A stretch of 64,000 nt of DNA from Liolophura sinensis. Its lineage: Eukaryota > Mollusca > Polyplacophora > Chitonida > Chitonidae. The translations under genes and the position numbers were made by a program. Where the stretch lies: NCBI RefSeq assembly GCF_032854445.1, contig NC_088299.1, forward strand, positions 4,751,001-4,815,000, written 5' to 3'. The notes beneath the pieces are model-generated. The model made no database searches. It worked only from the letters and a program-made list of their open reading frames with translations, and was not told where the DNA came from. Positions 1 through 10,984 of the stretch are shown in pieces. How positions within the stretch are numbered: position 1 is the stretch's first letter; the number at the start of each line of letters is the position of its first letter.

Positions 1-1280
1 GGAAGTGTATGCACTGCCAATTAATTGTTGTGTTTTACTTTTCTCAGGGGTGTTATTATGCATGTACTCTACCACAGTATAATAAGCCGAGTTAACATTT
101 CAGGAGTCCTGTGAGTTCATGCACACATGGATGAGACAGGGTGGTGCCAACTAATGCAACTAAGAGGCGAGATTTTACGGTACTTGCTAGACTGAATATA
201 CAGCTTGCATAGCTGGGTCTGTTGACACTACAGTGCCATTGTCAGCTACCATAAAATCACATCTCTTAGCTTCATAAGTCTGCAAGACACTCTCCCCCCC
301 CCCCCCCCCTCACCAACCCTGTCTTGTCCACATCTAAGTAAACTCACAGGACAAGCTTCACTGAGAGTTACAGTCCTAATTATATTAAACTACCATATTC
401 AGTATTTGGTATTCTAATAACAGACATTTGCTCAACTCCTTCATTCAATGATTATTTCAACTGCTACATTCAGAAAATTACATCACATGGTGAACATCGG
501 AGTAGCTAGTCATTCCAGATATTCTGATTCATCGTGCATTATCAGCATTTTCATACCTGTTTGTCCAAGTTCTATAAGGCATAAGTTCTATAAAGTAATT
601 ATCTTAAAAAATCCCAATGTTCGTCTTTTCATCAACTGACGAGGCCGCAGAAAAATTAACGATGATTCTATTTGGGGTCCAATTTTCGATCACCTATTGT
701 TTACGGACCGTTACAAAGACATGAACAGCGCTTCGAACAGGACTTTCTGGACAAAACCTTACGTTAGTACTGACCATAATACCACAATCAGTAAATACTC
801 ATTAATGAAACACATTCTTCTGTCGACTATTTACCACAAAAATTGAAGTCAGCACAAGTGTTCAGAGTTTCAAGGGATTCACATCATTCAAATATAAGAG
901 AGCTCTTCAAGGGAAGCTACTCTGGTGTTACCTCCCAGGCCCACATCAGCAAGTTTGTTAAAGGTAGGTCTCGGATACGGGCCAACCAGTCGTTTCACTT
1001 TTATTTGGCAGAAAATGTCTGCACATGGCTCTGTATCTTTGCACCTATTTTCACACAGCACAATATCGCGTTTTATTTCTTGTCATTGTCTTAGCTCATA
1101 ATCAATTCAATCCCAATTATCTTATCTATATTGTGTATAGAGGCCTAAATATTCGCTGATTAATAGGGAAATATTTTCAGATGGAGCATTTCACTGCTGT
1201 GCTATGTCGAAGACATGCTCGAGTACAAATTTACAGATATCCGATATCAGGAAACCGTTACATATATTTCATATTTTGTG
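1..1280. other. Non-coding stretch with a C16 run
   Basis: I see no gene, recognisable transposon or convincing exon here. The only clear low-complexity feature is a run of 16 C at 294-309. Short open frames show no family motif and no splice context. Confidence 0.6.
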
Positions 1281-1288
1281 GGATTTGA

Positions 1289-1619
1289 GTGAGTGAGTGA
1301 GTGTTTGGGGTTTAACGTCGTACTTAACAATTTTTCAGTCATATGACGACGAAGGAGTCCCCAGAGTGCTTGTACGTGTAATGTGCCTTCTTGTAGCACG
1401 GCGGATTTACACCCATCTTTTATCTACTACTGCTAGAGACGACTTACCGAAGGCAAGTAAGCCACCCATCCGAGCCACTATACTAATACGAGTCAACCAG
1501 CCGTTGCACTTACCCTTAATGCTGAACGCCAAGTCTTTATTGCTCTAAGGTGTGTCCCGACCCAGGATTCAACCTAGTTCTACTGCCCCCAGAGCGGACG
1601 CTCTACCAACTGAGCCATC
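1289..1619 (-). mobile_element. SINE B, full-length, minus orientation, with target-site duplication
   Basis: On the plus strand the copy starts with its tail repeats (GAGTGAGTGAGTG) and ends with the complement of the tRNA-like head, containing CTACCAACTGAGCCAT, the reverse of an A box. The middle carries the shared block CAGTCATATGACGACGAAGG. An 8-bp direct repeat GGATTTGA flanks it at 1281-1288 and 1620-1627, as expected for LINE-mediated retroposition. It matches the copies at 39.4, 44.4 and 55.7 kb. Confidence 0.85.
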
Positions 1620-1837
1620 GGATTTGAAGGCTTGCCATCACAGTAGGCTACATATGCAGGCCTGCATACTGTACGTGAGAATTATACATGAAGGCTAGGC
1701 TATAAAAAGGGAGAGGAAGGCGTCCGCTACGAAACCTGTAGGGCCTATACATGCACGAAGGTCAGCACCTTTCCATTGATTTTAATATACAGTTCCACAC
1801 GAAGATTTATACTGCAGGCCTATTTATTTATTTATTT

Positions 1838-1925
1838 GATACCACAATGATGATGGCAGTTGTACAAGTGAAATATTCTAGAGTATACGGCGTAAAATAC
1901 CAATCAAATAAATAAATAAAGAAAT
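1838..1925 (+). mobile_element. SINE A tail fragment
   Basis: This is the 3' end only: the GTGAAATATTCT block, the CGGCGTAAAATACCAATCAAATAAA block and an AAATA tail. It abuts a minus-oriented copy, giving a tail-to-tail pair that could fold back. Confidence 0.75.
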
Positions 1926-2125
1926 AAATTTATTTGATGTTTTAAGTAATATGACGGCGGCCATGCAACATTTTGGTGGGGCTCACGACCATCCACAGAT
2001 TGCTGGTAGACCTTCTCACGTATAACAGGAGAGGATGGCAGCATGAGCTGCGCTTGAACCCAACGCGAGAGGCACGTGAGAGGCTCCTAAACCGCTGAGA
2101 TAACCACTCAGCCACGCAGCCCTTC
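1926..2125 (-). mobile_element. SINE A, near full-length, minus orientation
   Basis: It starts at the reversed tail (TTTATTTGATGTTTTAAG), continues through the GACGGCGGCCA and CCATCCACAGATTGCTGG blocks, and reaches the reversed tRNA-like head ending CTCAGCCACGCAGCCC. It shows many substitutions and small deletions, so it is an older copy. Confidence 0.8.
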
Positions 2126-2439
2126 CATCCCCCAGTGCACTAAAGAGTTTTCACCTGTATATAACTGTATATGTCCCATGTGTCAAATCTTTTGGGGTAG
2201 GCGGCTTGACCGATGAACCTTTGCTAGCCACCGGATTATATAGGGCGTCCGCATTAAGACAGCGAGTACAGGGGGTCCTACATGCCCGAGTCGGAACGAT
2301 CCTTGTATTTCCTGTTATGGGACTCGGGATAAAGGATTGAGCCAGTTGGTGTCAGTGTATTTTGAAACCAAGAGATGTATACCGCCGCTATATGCCCGAA
2401 AAAATATTGCACTTAAGCGACAACATACTACAATTAAAC

Positions 2440-3150
2440 AAGCAAGACCACTAAAGAAAAAAGACGATACCCAGGAAATAAACAAAACTGCTTAGTGGAA
2501 GCGGTGTAAAACTTAATAAAGACAAACAACCAAGCATGCACGACCAGGCACGTTTGCGAAAGCAGCGTCAAACTCCAATCAAGCTAACAAGACCGCTTTG
2601 GAGAAGAGGTGTCTTACTCCAAGTGAACAAACACCACCATGTTGTGAAGGCGGCACCGAACATCGAGCAAACAGTCAAGAACACTTTGTGAAAGCGGCGC
2701 CAAACTCCAAGCAAGCAAACAAGAACACTTTGAGAAAGTAGAGCCACACTACAAGCATACAAAAACACCTTGATTTATTTATTTATTTACTTGATTGCTG
2801 TTACTTAAAATATTTCACTTATACGACGGCAGCCAGCATTATGGTAGGGGAAACCGGACAGGGAACGGGGGCAACCCACGGCCATCCGCAGGTTGCTGGC
2901 AGACCTTTCCACTTACGGCCGGAGAGCAAGAACACTTTGATAAAGCAATGCCAAACTCCAAGCCGCGCCAAACTCAAGGCGGCTCTAAAGTCCAAGAAAC
3001 AAACAAGAACACTTTATAAAAGCGGTGCCAAATTTCAAGCAACCAAATTAAGGCCACTGTGTGAGAGCGACGCCAAACTCCAAACAAGCAAACCAAGCCA
3101 CTTTGTGGAATCAAAGAAACAAGACCACTTTGGTCAAGGTTCGTCAATGG
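2440..3150. repeat. Imperfect ~44-bp minisatellite interrupted by a SINE
   Basis: Units resembling AAGAACACTTTGTGAAAGCG followed by CCAAACTCCAAGCAAGC recur. The best-preserved pair is offset 44 bp (2677 and 2721). The array continues on both sides of the SINE A fragment at 2772-2924, so the SINE landed in a pre-existing array. Open frames across it are repeat translations. Confidence 0.7.
2772..2924 (-). mobile_element. SINE A, head-truncated, inside the 44-bp array
   Basis: It has a reversed tail (TTTATTTATTTATTTACTTGATTG), the GACGGCAGCCAGCATTATGG block and CCATCCGCAGGTTGCTGG, then stops at CGGCCGGAGAG. The tRNA-like head is missing. Confidence 0.8.
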
Positions 3151-3301
3151 CTAAAAATTGGAGAGATCATTTCACTCAAATGTCCAGTCATTGAACATGT
3201 GAGGTGAAATTTTCAAAGAGATTCCTTAACGTATATAAAAAGAGAAATAACATGGTCGTGTAAATGACCGTCGCGTCTCAAGGAACGTTGATTCTGTTTT
3301 G

Positions 3302-3382
3302 CTTTATTTATCTATTTATTTGATTGGTGTTTTACGCCGTACTCATGGATATTTCACTTACATGACGAAAGCAAGCATTATA
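3302..3382 (-). mobile_element. SINE A tail fragment
   Basis: Reversed tail TTTATTTGATTGGTGTTTTA followed by CGCCGTACTC and ATATTTCACTTACATGACG, then lost. A poly-C run lies about 110 bp downstream near 3492-3509. Confidence 0.75.
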
Positions 3383-3926
3383 TTTTGCTGTATACTTACA
3401 CTTAATCACCATATAATTTAAGTGCATTTGTAGTACAATCAGCACGTAAGAATTGAGTAACTTTTTTCAGTGTAGTGAGGTTTGAACACCGCCCCCCCCC
3501 CCCCCCCCCAAAGTAGTCCGTATAATTAAGTGGCGGAGCGTAAAGACTATTTACGTTTATCGATGTATGTACCAGTCATATAGCTCGTTTCAGCTTGAAC
3601 ACAAAGGAAATTTAATCGTTTACTTGTATAGTGCGCTTTAACACTTGGCTTGACACGATGAAGCGGCGTGGATCCCAAGCAAACAAGACGAATGACATCT
3701 TTTTTGGTTCGCTCATAAAGTCGAAAGCTCTGTAAAGTGTACAGTGTATTTTTCCATCCGTCTCATAACTAGGCAACTTTTCCCTTAAATGCAATTTCAA
3801 ACACATATCACATTAACAAAATCTCAAGATCCCAAGATTGACTGGAGTCGCACTGCTCTGACAGTTGACATCAATTAATAGTGATTCAATCCCCCAAAAT
3901 GGCTCACTACCTGCATGCACTAGATA
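3383..3926. other. No recognisable gene
   Basis: This is AT-rich sequence with a long C run followed by A. Short open frames on both strands carry no motif I recognise. Confidence 0.5.
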
Positions 3927-4018
3927 ATTTATTTATTCATTTGATTGGTGTTTTACGTCGTCCTCAAGAATATTTCACTTATACGACGGCGGCCAGCATT
4001 ATGGTGGTTAGGAAACCG
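3927..4018 (-). mobile_element. SINE A, head-truncated
   Basis: Reversed tail, TTGGTGTTTTACGTCGTCCT, GACGGCGGCCAGCATTATGG, and stops after GGAAACCGG. Confidence 0.8.
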
Positions 4019-4099
4019 GTAATTTAAAAGACAACAAATATTTTAAGTTGTTTCGGAAGAGATCTGGAAACAGCCATGGCAAGTTTGCTCTGAGGAACT

Positions 4100-4560
4100 T
4101 AGTAACTCTGTAAATCAACTTTTAATCTGGAATTCTTACAAGCCAGGGGAGGCGCCACATTATAGAAACCGGAGCCTTAAGCCAGGCTCATATGGCTAGA
4201 GGGTTAGACTGGGTTCAGGTGACGTCAGCGGAGGGCTATAGAAGCACTCCCGTCAGTTTGGTTAAAATTGATAAAGCTTTCCATTTTCTCAAAGTGCGCG
4301 ATTTTGATTAGTTTGAACTGCGATATCTCTATTACGCTACATCACAAAAATAAAAAAGTTATGCTTTTTAAAATTCCTGGAACTCTGTAAATCAACTTCA
4401 TTCTGCAATTCAAACAAGCCAAGGGAGGTGCTATGTTACAGAAACCGGAAATACGATGTCTCGTCAGCCTTACCCCAGGATCATATGGCTAAAGGTCAGT
4501 CAGGGTTCAATTGACGTTAGCTCTGAGATCGCATGACCATGTTCCCAGATTAGTTTCCAA
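4100..4560. repeat. Diverged direct duplication, offset about 280 bp
   Basis: AACTCTGTAAATCAACTT at 4104 recurs at 4381. CATATGGCTAGAGG near 4188 recurs as CATATGGCTAAAGG near 4473. ACAAGCCAGGGGAGG and AGAAACCGGA blocks are likewise repeated in order. The two copies have diverged. The family is not recognised and I see no coding content. Confidence 0.6.
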
Positions 4561-5020
4561 ATTAACCAAAGTGGAGAAAAATCCAGATTGATGACGTTGA
4601 TCTGGGGTTTTTGTATGAATTCAGAATTGTATTTCCGTACTTAACTGTTCTTACTTAACAAATTCTCTCTCACACGCTGGCGACCGGCCTTACGGATGGG
4701 GGAGGGGGTTGGTATCCTGAGCGCCTGGGATAAATCACCGACCGTGCATGGCACGTTACTAACGAACTTTTTCCATGTGCCGTAGAGATATGTACATCAT
4801 ACATCGGTTTAATATAAGTGGACTTCAACAAATACATGACTGCAAAAACGGTTTTCGATCGCTTATCATTGCATGTACCATTAAGACGCAAGAGAATCGA
4901 CTATTTCTCTGTCCAAAACCCATTAAAAACTCGCACTTCGTGTTTCCTGTTGTCAATGAACGATAGACAAGCCCCTCAATCAACTCTTAGCGACAACCTC
5001 GTCCTGTTGGTGATTGCGCT
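4561..5020. other. No recognisable gene
   Basis: The short overlapping frames on both strands between about 4670 and 5080 share no motif with any family I know. The downstream end of the plus frame is SINE sequence. Confidence 0.5.
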
Positions 5021-5375
5021 TATTTGTTTGATTGGTGTTTACGCCGTATTAAAGAATATATCACTTATACGACGGTGACCAGCATTATGGTGGAACCAAA
5101 ACAAGGAGATACCCTCGACCTTCCGCAGGTCGCTAGTTGACCTTCTCACGTACTACCGGAGAGCCAGCATGAGCTGTACTTGAAGTCACGGCGATCACAT
5201 TGGTTAGAGGCTCCTGGGTCACTGTGCTTACCACCCAGATGTCATCCGTTGTAGAAGAAACCAGAATCTTATTATAACCGTTACATATTGTATCGTATCA
5301 GAGCGACCGCATTGTTGAGAGGCTACTTTGTTATTCTTCTGCACTAGCATGCTAACCATTCCGCCACGAAGACCC
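5021..5375 (-). mobile_element. SINE A composite: one copy plus a second partial head
   Basis: 5021-5250 runs from the reversed tail (TTTGTTTGATTGGTGTTTAC) to CTCCTGGGTCACTGTGC near the reversed head. A second partial head follows at about 5298-5375 (GCGACCGCATTGTTGAGAGG ... CCACGAAGACCCC). Either two insertions or one copy split by later sequence would explain this. It lies just downstream of the CAP gene's polyadenylation signal. Confidence 0.7.
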
Positions 5376-5526
5376 CTTGGGATTATAAATATTAGCTTTA
5401 TTCAGTGTACAAATATGTTCGCTTAGGCCTCCAGGCATTGTTACAGGCATTGTTGTAGCCATCGTTTTCTTGTGAATTAAATATATCTATACATTTGTGT
5501 TATTTCCCACAACACAACAAGATATA

Positions 5527-5532
5527 TTTATT
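5527..5532 (-). promoter_or_regulatory. Candidate polyadenylation signal of the CAP gene
   Basis: AATAAA on the minus strand, 70 bp past the stop codon at 5602-5604. The position suits a short 3' UTR. It is a six-base motif in AT-rich DNA, so chance occurrence is possible. Confidence 0.5.
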
Positions 5533-5601
5533 AAATTATTAACACAGAAATAGACGTTCACCACATTTGCCTAAGCCTCGCGACAAGTTGTCAGAGACAG
5601 T

Positions 5602-5738
5602 TCAGGGTGTTGTTGCTGTTTCAGTCTGGTTTGATTTAACTTCCCTACACAATTGACTTCCGGAAACAAAAAGCACTTTTGGGAAGCCCACGAGGGACGG
5701 GCACTTTGGATCCTTCACCTTCATGGGAGATTCTTCAT
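5602..5738 (-). CDS. CAP gene exon 6: terminal exon and stop
   Basis: The acceptor TTGCATTTTCAG is strong and the phase fits exon 5, giving GLC-D-EESPMKV. It encodes residues 232-276 (KDPKCPSLVG..., one further cysteine pair) and ends in TGA. The tail shows no named domain, so this exon rests on splice signals and frame more than on homology. Confidence 0.75.
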
Positions 5739-8700
5739 CTGAAAATGCAATGACAATTCTAAAAATAGAGAGTCCCACTCTCGAATATTGCTTTTAATAT
5801 CACCCAGTAAAGGTTAAAGAATCTTCAATTGTCACCAAGTTACAGAAGAAAGTACTGGAATACTTACTGGTCATTCGTTACATATGTGTAGAAATCCTTA
5901 CCTGTCATTCGTTATATATATATGTTGAAATCATTACCTTTCATGTTATATATGTGTAGAAATCCTAACTTCATTATTCATTATAGAATGAAGTGAGAAT
6001 CCTTAATTGTTACAAGTTATAGAATGAAGTGAGAATCCTTAATTGTCACAAGTATAGAATGAAGAAAGAATCCTCAATTCTCACAAGCTACAGAATGAAG
6101 AAAGAATATCACAAAATACAGAATGAAGCAAGAATCCTTAAATGTTACAACATACAGAATGAAGAAAAAAATCCTTAATTGTCACAAGTTATAGAATGAA
6201 GTGAGAATCCTTAATTGTCACAAGTATAGAATGAAGAAAGAATCCTCAATTCTCACAAGCTACAGAATGAAGAAAGAATCCTTAATTGTCACAAGCTACA
6301 GAATAAAGAAAGAATTTCACAAAATACAGAATGAAGCAAGAATCCTTAAATGTTACAACATACAGAATGAAGAAAAAAATCCTTAATCGTGACAAATTAT
6401 AGAATGAAGTGAGAATCCTTAATTGTCACAAGTACAGAATGAAGAAAGAATCCTCAATTCTCACAAGCTACAGAATGAAGAAAGAATCCTTAACTGTCAC
6501 AAGTTACAGAATAAAGAAAGAATGTCACAAAATACAGAATGAAGCAAGAATCCTTAAATGTTACAACATACAGAATGAAGTGAGAATCCTTAATTTTCAC
6601 AAGTTATAGAATGAAGTGAGGATCCTTAATTGTCACAAGTTATAGAATGGAATAACAATCTTTGTCGTCACAAGGTATAGAATTAAGTAAGAATCCTTAA
6701 ATGTCACAAGCTAGAGAAGAAAGACACTGTTGCGGAATTTCCTTTCGGCTTAGATTGTACGCTTGCTCACTATACAGAATCATTTAGCCCCTACACACAA
6801 ATATGTAGGCTAATTAGGATTGGTTTCAAACAGGTAAACGCATCTAGACAAATTTACACCGTACTCAAAGTACTAGGCTCAGTTGTTCGAAAGTGCATTA
6901 GCTGGTATTAAGTGATATTTTATATTTAAATTTTTAACCAAACTCAGCAGTCAAAGCAGTCCCCCAAAGTCAAATTATAACAACAGCAGTTTGTTCATAT
7001 TAATTTAATGTAATATTACACAATTTTTTACGCTAAGTACAAAATTGAAGATTTGACTTTATAGTTAAACGTGGTATTAAGTCTTCAAGCAGTTTTGAAC
7101 AACCGTATCCAGCACCCGGATTTTGCTTAAGCAACATATATAGCACGATTTTCGTTAAACCGAGCCCTGAAATACATTTCATAAGACAAAGTGCGTACAG
7201 CCAAAGCAAAAAACAAAACATGTGATCACACTTTCCCTGATAATAATAACACAAAAATAATACAAGATTTTTTTACAAAAATCTGCCCGAAACGTTAGAA
7301 ATCGGATTGTCAACAACATCGATGTTATATCAAGTGACAAGATTAAAATCTCGCCTAAGGCCTAACCTACACAAAAAGTCCCCCCCCCCAAAAAAAAACG
7401 CGCATGCATCACTAAAACGCACTCAACTTAATGGCACAGATACTAAACCTAATGAGCCTGCGGATGGTGGTGGGTTTTCCCTGGGCTCTGCTCTGTTTCC
7501 TCTTCCCATAACGCTGGCCCCCGGCACAGTCGTGAAAGTGAAATATTCTTGACACGAAACAACAATCAAATAAATAAATAAACCCGATGAGCTGAATTAG
7601 CTTTATTTTACAATCACCGACTGACGGACGCACCGACAACCGCGTTAAAGTGGCGTTATCAGTTTGCGTTGTCGCGTATGACTTTATACAAAATGACGTA
7701 GGTCTAGAATGATCACGTCTTGAATGAAAACTTCCCTTGGATGAGATGTTGTATTTCTTTTGGATAAAAGTGTTTTGGGCAAAATTTTGTTTGTTGGTGA
7801 GAAATATTTTCCTGAACTGAAAAAAAACTTTGATATTTCTTCTTTTTGATTTTTTTTTTCACTTCCATGGATCTATGGATTGAATAGAATGTCAATGACC
7901 AAGTATGCCATAACAGGTGGACTCACTGGTATATGATATATCTTACCACAAAGACCGTCAACACAACCCAACCCTGCTAAACAGCTGGAACAGACGGGGC
8001 CATTCTTGTAAGGTACACTGCTTCCCTTGTTAGTGCTGAAAACAGACGGAAAAGTGGACCGGTAGTTGTTCAAAACAGGTCTGTAGACATCCTTACAACG
8101 TGTAACACCTACTGCATAGTAAAAGCTCCTGGGTCTTTGCACCATGCTATCGTGCTAACCACCTCGGCCACGGAGGCCTCCTGTGCGACGATTTCAATCG
8201 AAGTCACACGTTACTACTGTAAAAACTAGTCCGTCAATTAAGGATACTCCATCAAACGCTACTATTTACACTGTTTCTAAAATGTTACAATGAATTACAC
8301 TTACACTTATCTCCGGTGCTCTGCTTTATAATTGTGTCTTATTGAGCTTAAAAACTATACTGGAGAAATTCAAACTGAACTTTATTCGTTTTTCCTCTAA
8401 TAGCCGAGTTATGCACTTTCAGAAAAAGTCACTCTTGGCGTATTGAGAGTTTTTGTTTTTACACAACAATTACGTTTCAGAGTAGTTTGATTTCGAGTTC
8501 AAATATGAAGGTCAATACATTCACGAAAATTCAGACAAGTTACGTCATCTTGGAAATCGATCTTGCGATTATTGCCCTGAAACGTCCATTATAGTTTACG
8601 GCTGATACAGATCTACGAATGTCAGTTTTGACGCCTTTATTCGCACGTACCATGCTGCTCTAATTTCGAAACCTGAACCAACTGTGGAGAAGGGCCATAA

Positions 8701-8934
8701 GGCCGAACCTTAACATGCGATAGCCATAAGGCTGACCACCGTTGTGTAAGTGAAATATTCTCGAGTATGGCGTAAAACACCAACACCGTAAGTGGGAAGG
8801 TCTGTCAGCAACTTGCGGATGGTCGTGGGTTTCCACCAGGCCCTGCGCGGTTTCCTCCCACCATAATGCCGGCCGCCGTCACATAAGTGAAATATTCTTG
8901 AGTACGGCGTAAAACACCAAAGTGGATGATAAAA

Positions 8935-8965
<31 letters not shown>

Positions 8966-10917
8966 AACACCAACAAATAAGTAAATAACATGCGATGACG
9001 TATTCATCTCCAATTAGGTACATATATACTTACGCAGGGCTGTAGAAACAAGCAATAAAATAGCCATTCGTCATGGTTATTGTCTTCATGGTCCTACAGA
9101 AATAGATACCACAGCCGACATTCGACGATTCTTCTAGAACCAACTGGAAAACAGATGCAAAATCGATTGATTGATTGATTTATTGATTGATTTGATCGGT
9201 ATTAGCTTCGGCTAGTTAGTCTTCAAACTGAATATTTAGATTATTATATTTGTATTCAGGTTCATCTACATTTGTAAAACGTATAATATCACCTCATCAT
9301 GAATTTACTAGGATTGTTTAGATTTTATTGTTAAGGAGTTACAATGTTGATAATATGACTCGCATGAGAACTAACGAAATATGAAGAGTGAATAACAGAT
9401 TCGCAAATTAAAGATGAATGCTGGACATCACGTGACGAAGAACGGTGCATGCGCCCCTCTCTATGCTCGCTTTTCATCACCCTCAGGGGTTTCCAGTAAC
9501 TTTAATGCAATTTAATTCTATTCATAATCCTTTTCTTTGCAGCAGTTTTGGTACATTTACCTTTTCCCACTGACCTATTTACATGTAACTTGGTGTATAA
9601 ATGAATCAAATAAATCAAATAAACAAGTGTATGAGATATTATTAGAAACAAACACTGAGAAAGAGTTTTATCGTTTTTTGACGACTCCCTTCCTCATCAC
9701 CGTAACCCGTGACTGGCGTTGTTCAAGATTTGTGCACAAAAATTGCTTGTGGTGGCAGTGGTATAAAGCGTACTTAGAGATAGGCGCATGTGCTGTAAGG
9801 AGTGTGAGGCGAGGGTCACGTGATGGGCGGAAGGTTCATCACGTGATTCTGTTTGCAGCTGATACTTTGGACCTCAGGAAAAACTTACAGAAAGCAAGAG
9901 TGTTGGTTTTTCGATCTACGCATCCACCTGGTCCACCCCCAACCAGAAAATTAAACGGTCACACATGAATCCATGCACCACCTGGGCCAAGTATCCTCTT
10001 CCCATCACCTGAATCATGTATTCACACGCACAACGGTCAGTTCCTGAATCAACACTACAGACAATGCTTGCCTACTCCCCGGAACTCAATGTCCATACAC
10101 TCGAGTGCAAAGTAAACACATGTGCCCGAGGACAATGTCCACATTCACCCGAATACAGTGAACAAACATACGCCCGACTGCAGCGGCCACGCATCTGGCC
10201 GATTGCAGTGTCCATCTGTGCCCATATATATATCCACCTGAGTGAAATGTCCATATATAAATCCACCTGACTGAAGTGTCCATGTGTATATATCCACCTG
10301 TTTGAAGTGTCCATATATATACATCCACCTGAGTGAAGTGTCCATATATACCTACCTGAGTAAAGTGTCCATATGTATATCCACCTGAGTAAAGTATCCA
10401 TATATATATCCACCTGAGTAAAGTGCCCATATCTATATCCACCTGAGTAAAGTGTCCATCTATATATCCACCTTGGTGAAGTGTCCATATGAATACCCAC
10501 CTGAGTGAAGTGGCCATATCTATATCCACCTAAGTGAAGTGTTCATATATAAATCCACCTGAGCGAAGTGTCCATGTGTATATCCACCGGTGTGAAGTGT
10601 CCATATATATACCCACCTGAGTGAAGTGTCCATATATACCTACTGGAATGAAGTGTCCATATTTGCTCACCTGAATGAAGTGTCCATATATACCCCATAT
10701 ATATCCACCTGAGTAAAGTGTCCGTATACATTCACCTGAGTAAAGTGTCTCTATATATCCACGTGAGTGAAGTGTCCATATGTATATCCACCTGAGTGGA
10801 GTGTCCATAAACATATACCCACCTGAGTGAAGTGTCCATATATACCTACCTGAGTAAAGTGTCCATATATACCCACCTGGGCCAAGTGTCCATAGATATC
10901 CACCTGAGTAAAGTGTC

Positions 10918-10984
<67 letters not shown>

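Noticed and set aside
6000-6715. CRISPR-like array of ~36-bp repeats
   Set aside because: Repeats are contiguous monomers with no unique spacers, in an animal intron.
7873-8145. 90-codon minus-strand frame as one continuous coding unit
   Set aside because: Only 7947-8035 is exon. The parts before the acceptor and after GTAAGA are intron read-through.
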